From contig JBBSNY010000003.1 in the NCBI GenBank assembly GCA_038260305.1, forward strand, positions 1-64,000: a stretch of DNA of 64,000 bases. Reading direction: 5' to 3'. The position numbers and the translations under genes are program-made. Below the pieces are notes generated by a model. That model was not told the DNA's origin, made no database searches, and was given only the letters and a program-made list of their open reading frames with translations. This DNA is from CADCVQ01 sp038260305. GTDB taxonomy: Bacteria; Actinomycetota; Thermoleophilia; Solirubrobacterales; Solirubrobacteraceae. Below are positions 1-8,130 of this stretch, piece after piece (within the stretch, counting starts at the first letter, position 1; each line of letters begins with the position of its first letter).

Positions 1-2
1 AA

Positions 3-88
<86 letters not shown>

Positions 89-133
89 AGGGCCCGCGCA
101 GTATAGGCGCTTGCTTCCATCCGACGACCCCGC

Positions 134-139
134 TAGCTT
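134..139 (+). promoter_or_regulatory. Probable -10 element of lexA
   Basis: The hexamer TAGCTT fits the TAnnnT pattern seen before many genes here. It lies four bases before the LexA box, so LexA bound there would cover the predicted transcription start. Confidence 0.5.
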
Positions 140-142
140 ATG

Positions 143-156
143 CGAACAGATGTTCG
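143..156. promoter_or_regulatory. LexA box upstream of lexA
   Basis: CGAACAGATGTTCG is a perfect match to the Gram-positive/actinobacterial SOS box CGAAC-N4-GTTCG. It lies 38 bases before the lexA start codon, which implies autoregulation. Near-identical boxes precede imuB and dnaE2 in this window. Confidence 0.93.
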
Positions 157-193
157 CCTACCCGATCAGCTCATCTCGCAAGGAGCTCGCCCG

Positions 194-808
194 ATGGACC
201 TGACCAAGCGCCAGCAGGAGATCTTCGCGTTCATCAAGCGCTACTCGGCCGACCACGGGTACCCCCCGACCGTCCGTGACATCGGCAAGGCCGTCGGCCT
301 GGCCTCGTCCTCGACGGTGCACGCGCACCTCGCGAACCTCGAGAAGCTCGGTCTGCTGCGTCGGGATCCGACGAAGCCGCGCGCGATCGAGATGCTCGAC
401 CGCGCGGTCGAGCAGGTCAAGTCGATCGTGCGCCCGGACGGCCTGCCACTCGTCGGTCAGGTGGCGGCCGGCTCGCCGATCCTCGCCGAGGAGAACATCG
501 AGGAGTACGTGTCGGTGCCCGGGCTCGCCGGCGGCGACGAGGGCGAGTTCATCCTGCGCGTGCGCGGCGAGTCGATGATCGACGCCGGGATCCTGCCGGA
601 CGACTACGTCGTGGTCCGCAAGCAGGAGACGGCCGAGGACGGCGAGATCATCGTCGCGCTCGTGGGGGAGGAGGCGACGGTCAAGCGCTTCTTCCGCGAG
701 TCCGACCACATTCGCCTGCAACCCGAGAACGCCTCGATGGAGCCGATCCGGTCGCGCGACGTGCAGATCCTCGGGCGTGTGGTCGGCCTGTTTCGGAGCG
801 TGTCCTGA
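194..808 (+). CDS. lexA: LexA SOS-response repressor
   Basis: A 204-residue repressor that binds SOS boxes and cleaves itself when RecA filaments form. The N-terminal winged helix spans roughly residues 1-65 and the S24 peptidase domain roughly 85-204. The cleavage bond Ala92-Gly93, nucleophile Ser127 (in GESM) and general base Lys164 are all present. The ATG at 194 is chosen because AAGGAG lies 8 bases before it and the protein then begins at the usual MDLTKRQQ. An in-frame ATG at 140 would put the operator inside the coding sequence. The stop overlaps the next start (TGATG). Confidence 0.97.
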   Translation: MDLTKRQQEIFAFIKRYSADHGYPPTVRDIGKAVGLASSSTVHAHLANLEKLGLLRRDPTKPRAIEMLDRAVEQVKSIVRPDGLPLVGQVAAGSPILAEENIEEYVSVPGLAGGDEGEFILRVRGESMIDAGILPDDYVVVRKQETAEDGEIIVALVGEEATVKRFFRESDHIRLQPENASMEPIRSRDVQILGRVVGLFRSVS

Positions 809-1038
809 TGGCCACCGTCGAAATGCGACGGCCTCGGGCACGGCCGCCTGCACTGCTGTTCGCTTCCCCGCGCGAGAGCCGGACGCTGGGGGACGTTGTC
901 TCCGGCGCCTGGGAGGAACTCTCAGCGCACCGCTCCGCGGCGTGCCCGATCTGTGCCGGGCCGATGGTGGCTCGATACGGTTCCGGGCCGTCCGCGGTCG
1001 GGGGACGTTGCCGCGACTGCGGGACCGAGCTGAGCTGA
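808..1038 (+). CDS. Small zinc-ribbon protein coupled to lexA
   Basis: A 76-residue protein whose ATG overlaps the lexA stop by one base, so it should be cotranslated and SOS-regulated. The C-terminal half has two cysteine pairs, CPIC and CRDC, about 20 residues apart, a typical rubredoxin-like zinc ribbon. The N-terminal half is basic and proline-rich. I do not recognise a named family. A DNA-damage role is suggested only by its position. Confidence 0.7.
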   Translation: MATVEMRRPRARPPALLFASPRESRTLGDVVSGAWEELSAHRSAACPICAGPMVARYGSGPSAVGGRCRDCGTELS

Positions 1039-1062
1039 GCGCCGGCACGCGCCGACGGGCGC

Positions 1063-1563
1063 CTAACGCATGATCTGCGCGAGCACGTCCTCGTCGGGCG
1101 GGGGAGGCGCAGGACCCTTCGGCTGGTCTTGCGGCGGTGCGCTCGCCGAGACGACGCGGGTCTTCGCGGCCATGTCGCCGAGACGCTGGCGGCGCGCGCC
1201 GGTGGCGAAGATGACGATCAGACCCACGACGTAGAAGAAGATGCCGTCGACGGCTCGCAGCAGCGTGCGCACGAGGATCGTGCCGGGTCCGGCCATCGTC
1301 CCGTCGACGCGCTCCACGCGGATGTCGAGCACGCGCTTGCCGACGGTCTGCCCGCGCCAGAAGGCCTCGCAGGCGAAGTAGTAGAGGAATATGAGGGCGA
1401 CGATCACGACGCGGTCCAAGGTGCCGAAGCGCGCGGAGGCGGGCGCATCCGCGCCGACGTCGTTGCCGATGATGCCGCCCACGAGCAGCGCGATCAGCAC
1501 GACGATGAGGAGATCGATGATTGCCGCGCCGATGCGACGGCCGAGCACGTCGGATTGCTGCAT
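1063..1563 (-). CDS. RDD-family membrane protein
   Basis: A 166-residue integral membrane protein of the RDD family. The Arg-Asp signature appears near residues 9-17 (RRIGAAIIDLL) and a GKRVLDIRV segment lies in the middle, as is usual. There are about three to four hydrophobic helices and a hydrophilic proline-rich C-terminal tail. Family members are membrane proteins of poorly defined function, some linked to Na+/H+ tolerance. On the minus strand TAGGGT lies six bases before the ATG, which suggests a leaderless transcript. Confidence 0.9.
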   Translation of the reverse strand: MQQSDVLGRRIGAAIIDLLIVVLIALLVGGIIGNDVGADAPASARFGTLDRVVIVALIFLYYFACEAFWRGQTVGKRVLDIRVERVDGTMAGPGTILVRTLLRAVDGIFFYVVGLIVIFATGARRQRLGDMAAKTRVVSASAPPQDQPKGPAPPPPDEDVLAQIMR

Positions 1564-1850
1564 GGCCGGACCCTATCCCGGCAGGCAGCGGAATGACACC
1601 GCGCCCCGGGCGCGAGACAACTACTCCACGCGACGACCGGGGTCGGCTCGCCGCCTGTGCTGCGATCGGCCGATCGACATGAACGAGCGACATCTCGTTG
1701 TCGATCCGGATGAGACCTGCCTCGTTTCGCATCACATGCGTGAAGGGGCGACACCTCCTCGGCGGCGGCCCAACGAGGTGTCGACCGTTCATGCGCGCAG
1801 CGCTCGCGGCCCGGATTCGCCGCGATCATCGGCGGATTCAGGCTAAGGTG
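1564..1850. other. Non-coding region upstream of rnpB with an interrupted inverted repeat
   Basis: No convincing gene is seen. The region holds the RDD gene promoter on the minus strand (TAGGGT at 1570-1575) and presumably the rnpB promoter. Two 23-base arms at 1678-1700 and 1771-1793 are inverted copies of each other with 20 of 23 matches, separated by 70 bases. Confidence 0.6.
1678..1793. repeat. Interrupted inverted repeat (23-base arms)
   Basis: The left arm at 1678-1700 begins CATGAACG and ends CTCGTTG. The right arm at 1771-1793 is its reverse complement except at three positions. The 70-base spacer also contains a related ACACCTCCTCG segment. It could be a remnant of a small mobile element or a structured RNA; no terminal target duplication was recognised. 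Confidence 0.6.
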
Positions 1851-2190
1851 GAGCACGCAGGCCAGGCAGTCGCGGAGGTTCGCCCTTCGAGGAAAGTCCG
1901 GACATCACAGGGCAGGGTGGTCGGGAACCCGACCCGGGGAAACCCGCGGGAAAGTGCCACAGAAACACACCGCCGATGGCGCGTTTGAGCAGATCCCGCC
2001 CACCCGCGCACAGGCAAGGGTGAAAAGGTGCGGTAAGAGCGCACCGGCGTCGTGGCGACACGGCGGCCAGGCAAACCCCACCCGATGCAAGGCCAAGCAG
2101 GACCGCTTGAAGGCTGCCCGCCGAGGTCCAGGTCGGCCGCTCAGATGGATGACTGCTCAACGACAGAATCCGGCTTACCGGCTTGCTACG
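1851..2190 (+). ncRNA. rnpB: RNase P RNA, bacterial type A
   Basis: The catalytic RNA of RNase P. It carries the conserved GAGGAAAGTCCGG near the 5' end, a GGTGAAAAGGTGCGGTAAGAGCGCACC-type P10-P12 region in the middle, and ACAGAATCCGGCTTAC near the 3' end. The 5' GCAGGCC and 3' GGCTTGC segments can pair as P1. Exact ends are approximate. A strong terminator hairpin follows at once. Confidence 0.96.
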
Positions 2191-2191
2191 G

Positions 2192-2217
2192 AAAGGCTCC
2201 GCTCCGGCGGGGCCTTT
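2192..2217 (+). terminator. rnpB terminator
   Basis: An 11-bp stem (2192-2202 with 2207-2217, one G-U pair) with a TCCG loop ends in CCTTTCTATT. It follows directly after the RNase P RNA and lies before the convergent Y4yA-like gene. Confidence 0.85.
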
Positions 2218-2291
2218 CTATTGCTGGAGCGGCTGCGGCGGCTCCGTCCCCGGCCTGGAGCGCAGCTGCCGCGCGCCCGCCCGGCCGTCGG

Positions 2292-3815
2292 CTACGCGGC
2301 GTCGATCGGATCCAGCGAGGCGCCGCCGTCCGCGCCGACGACGAGGTTGCGCGCGAGCGGGATCTGGTGTGAGCTGCTCTCGAGGATGTGCATGAGGTAG
2401 CCCGCGGTGTTCGGAAACACGACGAGGTCGCCGACGGCGACCCCGCGTTCAAAGCGCAGCCGGCGCCACGTCAGCAGCTCGCGCTCGATGCAGTACGCGC
2501 CGACGAGGTAGCCCTCGATCGGCCCGGTCGGGGCGTCGCCGACATCGCCCGCGAGCACGCGAACCTCGGGCGGCTCGCCCCTCGCCGACGGGCGCAGCAG
2601 CAACGGATCGACGAGGAAGTCCTCCGACGTCGAGCGACACTGGGTGCGGTTCATCTCCAGCGCGATCAACCACGTCCCGTCTTGACGCTGCTTGCGGTGC
2701 GCGACGCGCGCGGCCGTCATGCCGCAGCCGTCGAGCAGTGCTCGTCCCGGCTCGCAGCGCAGCTGCAGGCGCCGCTCGCGCAGCGCGTCGGCGACGGTGC
2801 TCCGCCGGCCCGCCACGTCGACCTGGCCAGCGAGCAGCTCGTCGAACCAGGCGCCGTGGATCGGACGCTGATGAAACGGATACACGGCAGGCCGGCCGAG
2901 GATCTCGCCGTCGTGGGCGAGCAGGCCGAGGCCGTGGCCATCGAACGTCAGCGGTTCGCGCCGCCCGAGCAGCCCATCGCGGTGCTCGGTCCAGAAACGT
3001 TCCCACTGCGGCGCGCTGTCGAGATGGCTGATCGGGATGCCGCCGCCGATGTCGACGAAGGTGGGCGCGTGGCCGAGCAGGCGCAGCGCGTCGACGAGCG
3101 CGAGGGCTTCGCCGAGCGCGCTGACGCGATCACCGGCGTCGTAGCCGTTGAGATGGAAGTGCACCCCGGTGATCGCAAGCGGGGAGCCGATCGTGTTTGC
3201 CGGCGTCGCGGCGGTGGCGACCGCGACCGCCTCCTCAAGGCCGAAGCCGAAGCGCGTCGGCGGGCTGCCGGCGCCGAGCTCCGGTGCCAGCCGGAGCGCG
3301 ATCGACGCCCCTCGTCCAGCCGCCGCGGCGACCCGCTCGAGGCGGCGAAGCTCGTCGGCGTTGTCGACGACGATGGTCGTCGCGGACATGACGCAGAGCT
3401 CGAGCAGCGCGGCCGGCTTGACCGCCGCGGTCATCACGAGCGCGCTTCCCGGCACGCCGCGGGCGAGCACCTGCGTCAGCTCGCGCTCGCTGGCGAGGTC
3501 GACCCCGAGACCGAGCCGCCGCGCCTCGTCGACGAGCGCGAGCGCCTTGTTCGCCTTGCGGGCGAAGTAGATGCCGAGATCGACACCGACGCGAAGGGCC
3601 GCGCCGGCCAGGCCCGCGGCGTTGCGTTCCATCACGGATGGATCGATGAGGTTGATCGGCGAGCCGTGCTCCTCGATCCACGTCCGGACGAGGTCGGGCC
3701 GCCCGCACAGCTCGACCTGCCACGGCTCCAGGCGGGCGGACAGCGCGACGACACCCTCACAACCAGCCCGCAAATCGTCCTCAGCGGCGATGCCCGCCGA
3801 GCGTGGCGTCGTCAC
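2292..3815 (-). CDS. Y4yA/SbnH-like PLP-dependent decarboxylase
   Basis: A 507-residue fold-type III PLP enzyme of the group IV decarboxylase superfamily (ornithine/DAP decarboxylases). The PLP lysine lies in YFARKANKA, HFHLNGYD fits the cofactor-proximal segment, GGGIPI binds phosphate, and the C-terminal half is the beta-barrel domain with CEPGRALLDGCG. It is close to what I know as rhizobial Y4yA and to SbnH, which decarboxylates a citryl-diaminopropionate intermediate in staphyloferrin B synthesis. The GTG start overlaps the upstream stop as GTGA, so the three minus-strand genes form one operon. The actual substrate is not known. Confidence 0.85.
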   Translation of the reverse strand: MTTPRSAGIAAEDDLRAGCEGVVALSARLEPWQVELCGRPDLVRTWIEEHGSPINLIDPSVMERNAAGLAGAALRVGVDLGIYFARKANKALALVDEARRLGLGVDLASERELTQVLARGVPGSALVMTAAVKPAALLELCVMSATTIVVDNADELRRLERVAAAAGRGASIALRLAPELGAGSPPTRFGFGLEEAVAVATAATPANTIGSPLAITGVHFHLNGYDAGDRVSALGEALALVDALRLLGHAPTFVDIGGGIPISHLDSAPQWERFWTEHRDGLLGRREPLTFDGHGLGLLAHDGEILGRPAVYPFHQRPIHGAWFDELLAGQVDVAGRRSTVADALRERRLQLRCEPGRALLDGCGMTAARVAHRKQRQDGTWLIALEMNRTQCRSTSEDFLVDPLLLRPSARGEPPEVRVLAGDVGDAPTGPIEGYLVGAYCIERELLTWRRLRFERGVAVGDLVVFPNTAGYLMHILESSSHQIPLARNLVVGADGGASLDPIDAA

Positions 3816-5716
3816 GCCGCCTCGCGAGGCACGTCGACATCGACCGCGGCGCGCCGCGCCACGCGCCGCGCCCAGCCGTCGGCGTGCGGGTGCAGGCGGC
3901 GGCTGAGTGTGTCGTTGCCGATCACCGAGCCCTCGGTCGGGCGGCCGATCGCCGCCAGGCCGCGGCTCTCGCGACCGTCGCGCGCGATCACGCTGAGGTC
4001 GCTTGACACCTCGAGGCCGCGCTGCGCGGGAGCGATCCGGGCGTGTCCGTCGCGCACGAGCGACCCGAGCAGGCCGCCGTCGGACCCGCGCGCTCCCGGC
4101 TCGGCGAGCACCGCGTTCACGACGACGTCGACCGCGCACGATCCGAGCGGTGAGCGCAGCGTCGTTACGCCGGCGTCCGTCGAGATGAAGCCGCCCGTGA
4201 CATGCGTGAGGTCGACGCGGCCCGCGGCGACGAGCGCGAGCAGCTTGGCGGCGTTCTCGGGCGGCGGACCGAAAGCGATCCGCTCCATCTGCGCGGCGAG
4301 CCGATGAAACGCGGGCCACTGCGAGGCCGCCAGCCCGCCGTGTGCGAGGCGCTCGACGAGTGCAGGGTAGACGCCGCGCCAGCACTCGCCGAGCGCCCAC
4401 TGCAGATCCGGCGAGCGCAGTCCGGCGCCGACCGCCAGCGAGCGCTCGAGCTCGATCGCGGACCCATGCGCGAACGGCGGGGCGGCCCCGCACGCGGCGG
4501 CGGCGAGCCAGCGCCAGGCGTCGTCGGCGGCCGGCGACTGAGATTCGCCGCTCGCCTCGGGGTCGTGGGCGGCGGTGATCCGGTTGCGGGCCAGGTCGGC
4601 GGCCGGCGACTGCGATTGGCGGCTCGCCTCGCGGCCGTGGGCGGCGGCGATCGGGTCGCGCGCCACATCCGCGGCCGGCAGGGGCTCGCCGCCGCAGCGC
4701 CGGGCGCCGGCCGCGATCAGGCAGGCGCCCGCGGTCGCTGCCAGGATCGCGACGAGATCCTCGTCGAGCGAGAACCCGACCGGCAGGACGTGGATCTGCT
4801 CGCGGCCGCTGCGCGCGATGTCCGCGAACGACGGAACCCCGGCGGCGAGCGCCGGCTGCGGCTTGGCGAGCATCGGCCGCCCGCTGCGCGAGAAGGGCCG
4901 GATGACGGCCGGCTCCTCGCCCGACGGCGACGGTACATAGCGCAGCCGATACGGATGACCGTCGGACGCGAACGTCCCGCCGCGCCCCTCGGTCAAGGCC
5001 AGCGCCGCATCGATGAACGTCAGCGCGAAACCGCGGACGGCGACCGCGGACCCAGGCGCCACCGCGTCGTGCGACAGCCGGCGCGAGATCGGGAACACCG
5101 CCGGCACGAGCGGCGCGGCGTGCTCCCAGCCGCCGTCCGGCCACGACGGCGCGCGGTGCCCGGTGGCCACGAGCACCTCCTCGTACTCGCGCGTCGAGCG
5201 ATCGGCGCCGACGACCTTCCAGCTCGCTCCGGAGCGGCAGACGGCGTCGACGGCCAGCGGTCGTAGCGTTACGCGCGTCCCAGCCGGCAGCCGCGAGCGC
5301 AGGAGCTCGAGACCCTCCGCGAGGTAGCGGCCGACCTGAGCCCGCGGCGGGTAGCGGGCCTCGTCGAGCTCAGCCGACCCGGTCACGTCGCAGCCGGATG
5401 ACCGGATCTCGTCGGACGCGGGCGACCGGCGCCGCCAGGCCACGAAGTCCAGCCGCTCGGACGTCGCCACGCAGGCGTTGTCGGCGCACCACATGTCGAG
5501 CTGGTCGGCGGCGAAGTTCATCAGCAGATACGCGGGCTGGCCGGGATCGTAGACCGGGCCGGCCGCGGGCACCGGGTGGGGCTCGAAGACGTCGACGTCG
5601 AGCGCCGCGCCCTCACGCCGGGCGTGGTGCAGCAGCCGTTCGAGCGCGAACAGCCCTTTCGGACCGAGCCCCACGATCGCGACCCGCAGGTGACCGCCGC
5701 ACGTGAAACGACTCAT
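3812..5716 (-). CDS. FAD/NAD(P)-binding protein with an internal tandem repeat
   Basis: A 634-residue flavoprotein of the NAD_binding_9 (FAD/NAD(P)-binding) family. The N-terminal Rossmann motif is VAIVGLGPKGLFALERLL near residues 10-27, and ATGHRAPSW fits a second nucleotide-contacting segment. Such proteins sit beside Y4yA-type genes in rhizobial y4x/y4y operons. Around residues 345-400 the protein contains two copies of a 24-residue unit beginning PAAD (PAADVARDPIAAAHGREAS, then PAADLARNRITAAHDPEAS), encoded by a 72-bp tandem repeat that looks like a recent insertion in a surface loop. The reaction is unknown; the operon suggests a small-molecule oxidation. Confidence 0.82.
   Translation of the reverse strand: MSRFTCGGHLRVAIVGLGPKGLFALERLLHHARREGAALDVDVFEPHPVPAAGPVYDPGQPAYLLMNFAADQLDMWCADNACVATSERLDFVAWRRRSPASDEIRSSGCDVTGSAELDEARYPPRAQVGRYLAEGLELLRSRLPAGTRVTLRPLAVDAVCRSGASWKVVGADRSTREYEEVLVATGHRAPSWPDGGWEHAAPLVPAVFPISRRLSHDAVAPGSAVAVRGFALTFIDAALALTEGRGGTFASDGHPYRLRYVPSPSGEEPAVIRPFSRSGRPMLAKPQPALAAGVPSFADIARSGREQIHVLPVGFSLDEDLVAILAATAGACLIAAGARRCGGEPLPAADVARDPIAAAHGREASRQSQSPAADLARNRITAAHDPEASGESQSPAADDAWRWLAAAACGAAPPFAHGSAIELERSLAVGAGLRSPDLQWALGECWRGVYPALVERLAHGGLAASQWPAFHRLAAQMERIAFGPPPENAAKLLALVAAGRVDLTHVTGGFISTDAGVTTLRSPLGSCAVDVVVNAVLAEPGARGSDGGLLGSLVRDGHARIAPAQRGLEVSSDLSVIARDGRESRGLAAIGRPTEGSVIGNDTLSRRLHPHADGWARRVARRAAVDVDVPREAA
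4524..4680. repeat. 72-bp in-frame tandem repeat
   Basis: Two full units, starting at 4524 and 4596, and the beginning of a third at 4668 share the start TCGGCGGCCGGCGACTG or a close variant. The period is exactly 72 bp, or 24 codons, so the reading frame of the flavoprotein gene is kept. Confidence 0.9.
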
Positions 5717-5737
5717 CTAGTGGTCCATCCGGTAGGC

Positions 5738-6799
5738 TCAGGCCGCGGCCGGCGTCGGCTGATCGGCGATCGGACGGACGAGCCGCGCGAGCTCGTCGGG
5801 CGCGCAGGCGAGCGTCTGCGAGACCCAGTCGTCGTCGTAGATCGTGCCGAGGTAGCCATCGCCGCCGTCAGGCAGGATGAGCGCGCAGCGACTCCCCTCC
5901 GCCATCGTCGGCGCCAGCGACTCGAGCGCCATCGCGACGGCCCCAGAGGAGCCTCCGGCGAGGATCGCCTCGCGCTCGACGAGGCGCCGGCAGCCGACGA
6001 CGCAGTCGAGGTCGCGGACGCGCACGAGCACGTCGTAGTTGGCGGAGTGCGAGAGCGCCGTCTCGACGCCGGCACCGAAGCCGGGCACCTGTCGCGTCGC
6101 GCGCACGCCGCCGAACAGCGCGCTTCCGACCGCGTCGACGGCGACGAGCCGTGTCGCGCGGCCGTGGGCGCGCAGGTAGTCCTGGCAGCCGCGCAGCGTG
6201 CCGGTCGTGCTCGTCGCGACGAAGACGTAGTCGAGGTCGCCGTCGAGCGCCTCGTCGATCTCGCGCATCGTGCCGGCGGCATGCGCCGCCGGGTTGGACG
6301 CGTTGGCGTACTGGTTCGGCCAATAGGAGTCGGGCGTCGTCTCGAGCAGGTGCGCGACGAGGTTCAGGCGGGCCTTGAGCAGGTCGCCGGTCTCGGGGTC
6401 AGGGCGAGCGACGACGCGCACGTCGGCTCCAAACGCGCGCAGCGTGCGCACGTTGCGCTCGTGCGCGCGCGAGTCGACGACGCAGACGAGCCGCAGGCCG
6501 TGGTAGCGGCAGGCCTGCGCGAGACCGACGCCCATGTTGCCCGACGTCGACTCGATGATCGTGGACCCCGGGCCGATGACCCCGGCGTCGAGCGCGTCGA
6601 GGACCATCCGCGCCGCCGGCCGGTCCTTCGCGCTGCCGCCCGGGTTGGCCGCCTCGAGCTTCGCCCAGACCTCGATCTCGGGCATGCCGAGATAGCGCCG
6701 CAGGGCGACGAGCGGCGTCTCGCCGATCGCGGCGAGGATTCCGTCGACGGGAGGGCGGATCGGCACGCCTGCCGTGTACCCGCCACGCTGCGAAAGCAC
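5738..6799 (-). CDS. SbnA/cysteine-synthase-like PLP enzyme
   Basis: A 353-residue fold-type II PLP enzyme of the cysteine synthase/cystathionine beta-synthase family. IGETPLVAL precedes the PLP lysine in GGSAKDRPA, and STSGNMGVGLA and GGSSGAVAMA fit the substrate and phosphate loops. The STSGNMG version and the downstream partners resemble SbnA, which joins O-phosphoserine and glutamate en route to 2,3-diaminopropionate. It is the first gene of the PLP/FAD/PLP operon, 21 bases before the flavoprotein. The GTG at 6799 is used; a GTG at 6766 would give a protein starting at MPIRPPVDG. Confidence 0.85.
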   Translation of the reverse strand: MLSQRGGYTAGVPIRPPVDGILAAIGETPLVALRRYLGMPEIEVWAKLEAANPGGSAKDRPAARMVLDALDAGVIGPGSTIIESTSGNMGVGLAQACRYHGLRLVCVVDSRAHERNVRTLRAFGADVRVVARPDPETGDLLKARLNLVAHLLETTPDSYWPNQYANASNPAAHAAGTMREIDEALDGDLDYVFVATSTTGTLRGCQDYLRAHGRATRLVAVDAVGSALFGGVRATRQVPGFGAGVETALSHSANYDVLVRVRDLDCVVGCRRLVEREAILAGGSSGAVAMALESLAPTMAEGSRCALILPDGGDGYLGTIYDDDWVSQTLACAPDELARLVRPIADQPTPAAA

Positions 6800-6842
6800 G
6801 CCGCGCCGAAGCCATCCAGGCGCGCTCTCGAAACTTGTGCCG

Positions 6843-6848
6843 TAGCCT
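6843..6848 (+). promoter_or_regulatory. Probable -10 element of imuB
   Basis: TAGCCT matches TAnnnT and is followed nine bases later by the LexA box, so the repressor would sit on the transcription start. Confidence 0.5.
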
Positions 6849-6856
6849 GATCAATG

Positions 6857-6870
6857 CGAACATGTGTTCG
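6857..6870. promoter_or_regulatory. LexA box upstream of imuB
   Basis: CGAACATGTGTTCG is a perfect CGAAC-N4-GTTCG palindrome. Its last base is the first base of the proposed imuB start codon. It also lies in the divergent region shared with the minus-strand PLP operon. Confidence 0.93.
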
Positions 6871-8093
6871 TGATCGTATGCGTCCTACTGGACAGATTCG
6901 AGCTCGCCGTCGCCGCCGGCGGACGCGCAGGGCTGCTCGGCGAGCCCGCCGCGCTCGCACCCGAGCCCGGCCGGGAGCTGATGATCGGGGAGGTCTCGCA
7001 GGCGGCGGAGACGTTCGGGATCCACGCCGGGATGCGGATGGGGGAGGCGCTGTCGCGCTGCCCAAGGCTGGCGCTCGTGCCGCCCGACCCGATGGGCGTC
7101 GCCGAGGCGTGGGAGAGCGCGCTGGCGCGCCTGGAGACGCTCGGCGCGGCGGTCGAGTCGCTGCGCCCGGGCGAGGCGTGCTTCGATGCGAGCGGCCTGC
7201 AGCGGCTGCACTCCGGCCGCGTCGTGCAGATGCTCTGCGACGGCTACCTCGCGGCGCGCGGCTCCGAGCGCCTGCGCAAGGTGCTGTCGGGCGCGCGAGT
7301 CGGGCAGGGGCCGACGCGCTTCTGCGCGATGGTCGCGGCGCACGGCGCCCGCGTCCGGCGCCCGCAGCGGGTCGCCGGGGCGAGCGACCTCGCGTCGCGG
7401 CCGGTCGAGCTGCTGCGCCGCCGCGCCGAGACGGCGGCGCTCGTCGAGCCGCTCGAACGGCTCGGGTTCGCCACGCTCGGGGAGCTCGCCGCGCTGTCGC
7501 GCGGCGTCGTCGCCGATCGCTTCGGGCGGCCTGGCCTACTGGCCCACGACCTCGCGCGCGCTCGTGACACCCCGCTGCGCCCGCGCAGGCCCGGCGAGCT
7601 GCTGCGCGAGTCGCTCGAGCTGCCGGAGTCGGGCTCCGGCGAGCAGCTCGGGCGCGCGCTGGGGTTGCTCATCGACCGCCTGCTCGCCCGTCGCGAGCGG
7701 CGCGGGCGCACGCTGCGCGCCGTCGTGCTGTCCGCGCGGCTCGTCGAGGGCGGCACATGGCGCGAGCGCGTCGTCTTCCGCGAGGCGCTCGCCGACGCGC
7801 AGCGGATGCGGCTCGTGCTCGTCGGCCGGCTCGCGCTGCTGCCCGCGCCGGCGGAGATGCTGCTGCTGACCGTCGAGCGCTTCGGGCCCCCGCACCCCGA
7901 CGCGCACGCGCTCTTCGACGACGGCGCCGTGCGCCGCGACGAGCGCCTGCACGAGGCAGTGCGCCAGGCGCGAGCCGTCGCCGGGCCCGACGCTGCGCTG
8001 CGGGTGTTGGAGATCGATCCCGACTCGCGCGTGCCGGAGCGCCGCGTCGTGCTGACCCCGTTCGAACCCGGATCCGCGCGCGGTGGAGGGTGA
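6870..8093 (+). CDS. imuB: ImuB-like Y-family polymerase homologue, probably inactive
   Basis: A 407-residue Y-family protein (DinB/UmuC relatives) with fingers, palm and little-finger regions. In active Y-polymerases the palm carries an SIDE motif; here the equivalent segment is SLRPGEACFDASG, so the catalytic Asp position is altered, as in ImuB proteins that act as non-catalytic hubs of the ImuA-ImuB-DnaE2 mutasome. The GTG at 6870 is chosen because MIVCVLLDRFEL then aligns with family N-termini; a GTG at 6864 is possible. LexA control and a downstream DUF6504 gene fit ImuB. No imuA is present in the window. Confidence 0.82.
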   Translation: MIVCVLLDRFELAVAAGGRAGLLGEPAALAPEPGRELMIGEVSQAAETFGIHAGMRMGEALSRCPRLALVPPDPMGVAEAWESALARLETLGAAVESLRPGEACFDASGLQRLHSGRVVQMLCDGYLAARGSERLRKVLSGARVGQGPTRFCAMVAAHGARVRRPQRVAGASDLASRPVELLRRRAETAALVEPLERLGFATLGELAALSRGVVADRFGRPGLLAHDLARARDTPLRPRRPGELLRESLELPESGSGEQLGRALGLLIDRLLARRERRGRTLRAVVLSARLVEGGTWRERVVFREALADAQRMRLVLVGRLALLPAPAEMLLLTVERFGPPHPDAHALFDDGAVRRDERLHEAVRQARAVAGPDAALRVLEIDPDSRVPERRVVLTPFEPGSARGGG

Positions 8094-8130
8094 GCCTCCG
8101 CCCACGCACCGGGTCCGTGGGAGGTCGCGG

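Noticed and set aside
140..193. An upstream in-frame ATG as the lexA start
   Set aside because: It would place the LexA operator inside the gene and lacks a ribosome-binding site; the ATG at 194 has AAGGAG and starts the conserved protein.
158..1792. Long minus-strand open frames opposite lexA, and similar long frames opposite many other genes
   Set aside because: Arginine- and histidine-rich translations without domains, lying exactly opposite well-supported genes, are the expected by-product of very high GC.
4524..4680. A CRISPR array
   Set aside because: The repeat is directly tandem with a 72-bp unit, no spacers and only about two copies, and it lies in a coding frame. No other array was seen.
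6870..8093. An active DNA polymerase IV (DinB)
   Set aside because: The SIDE catalytic motif is altered and the gene context (LexA box, DUF6504) is that of ImuB.
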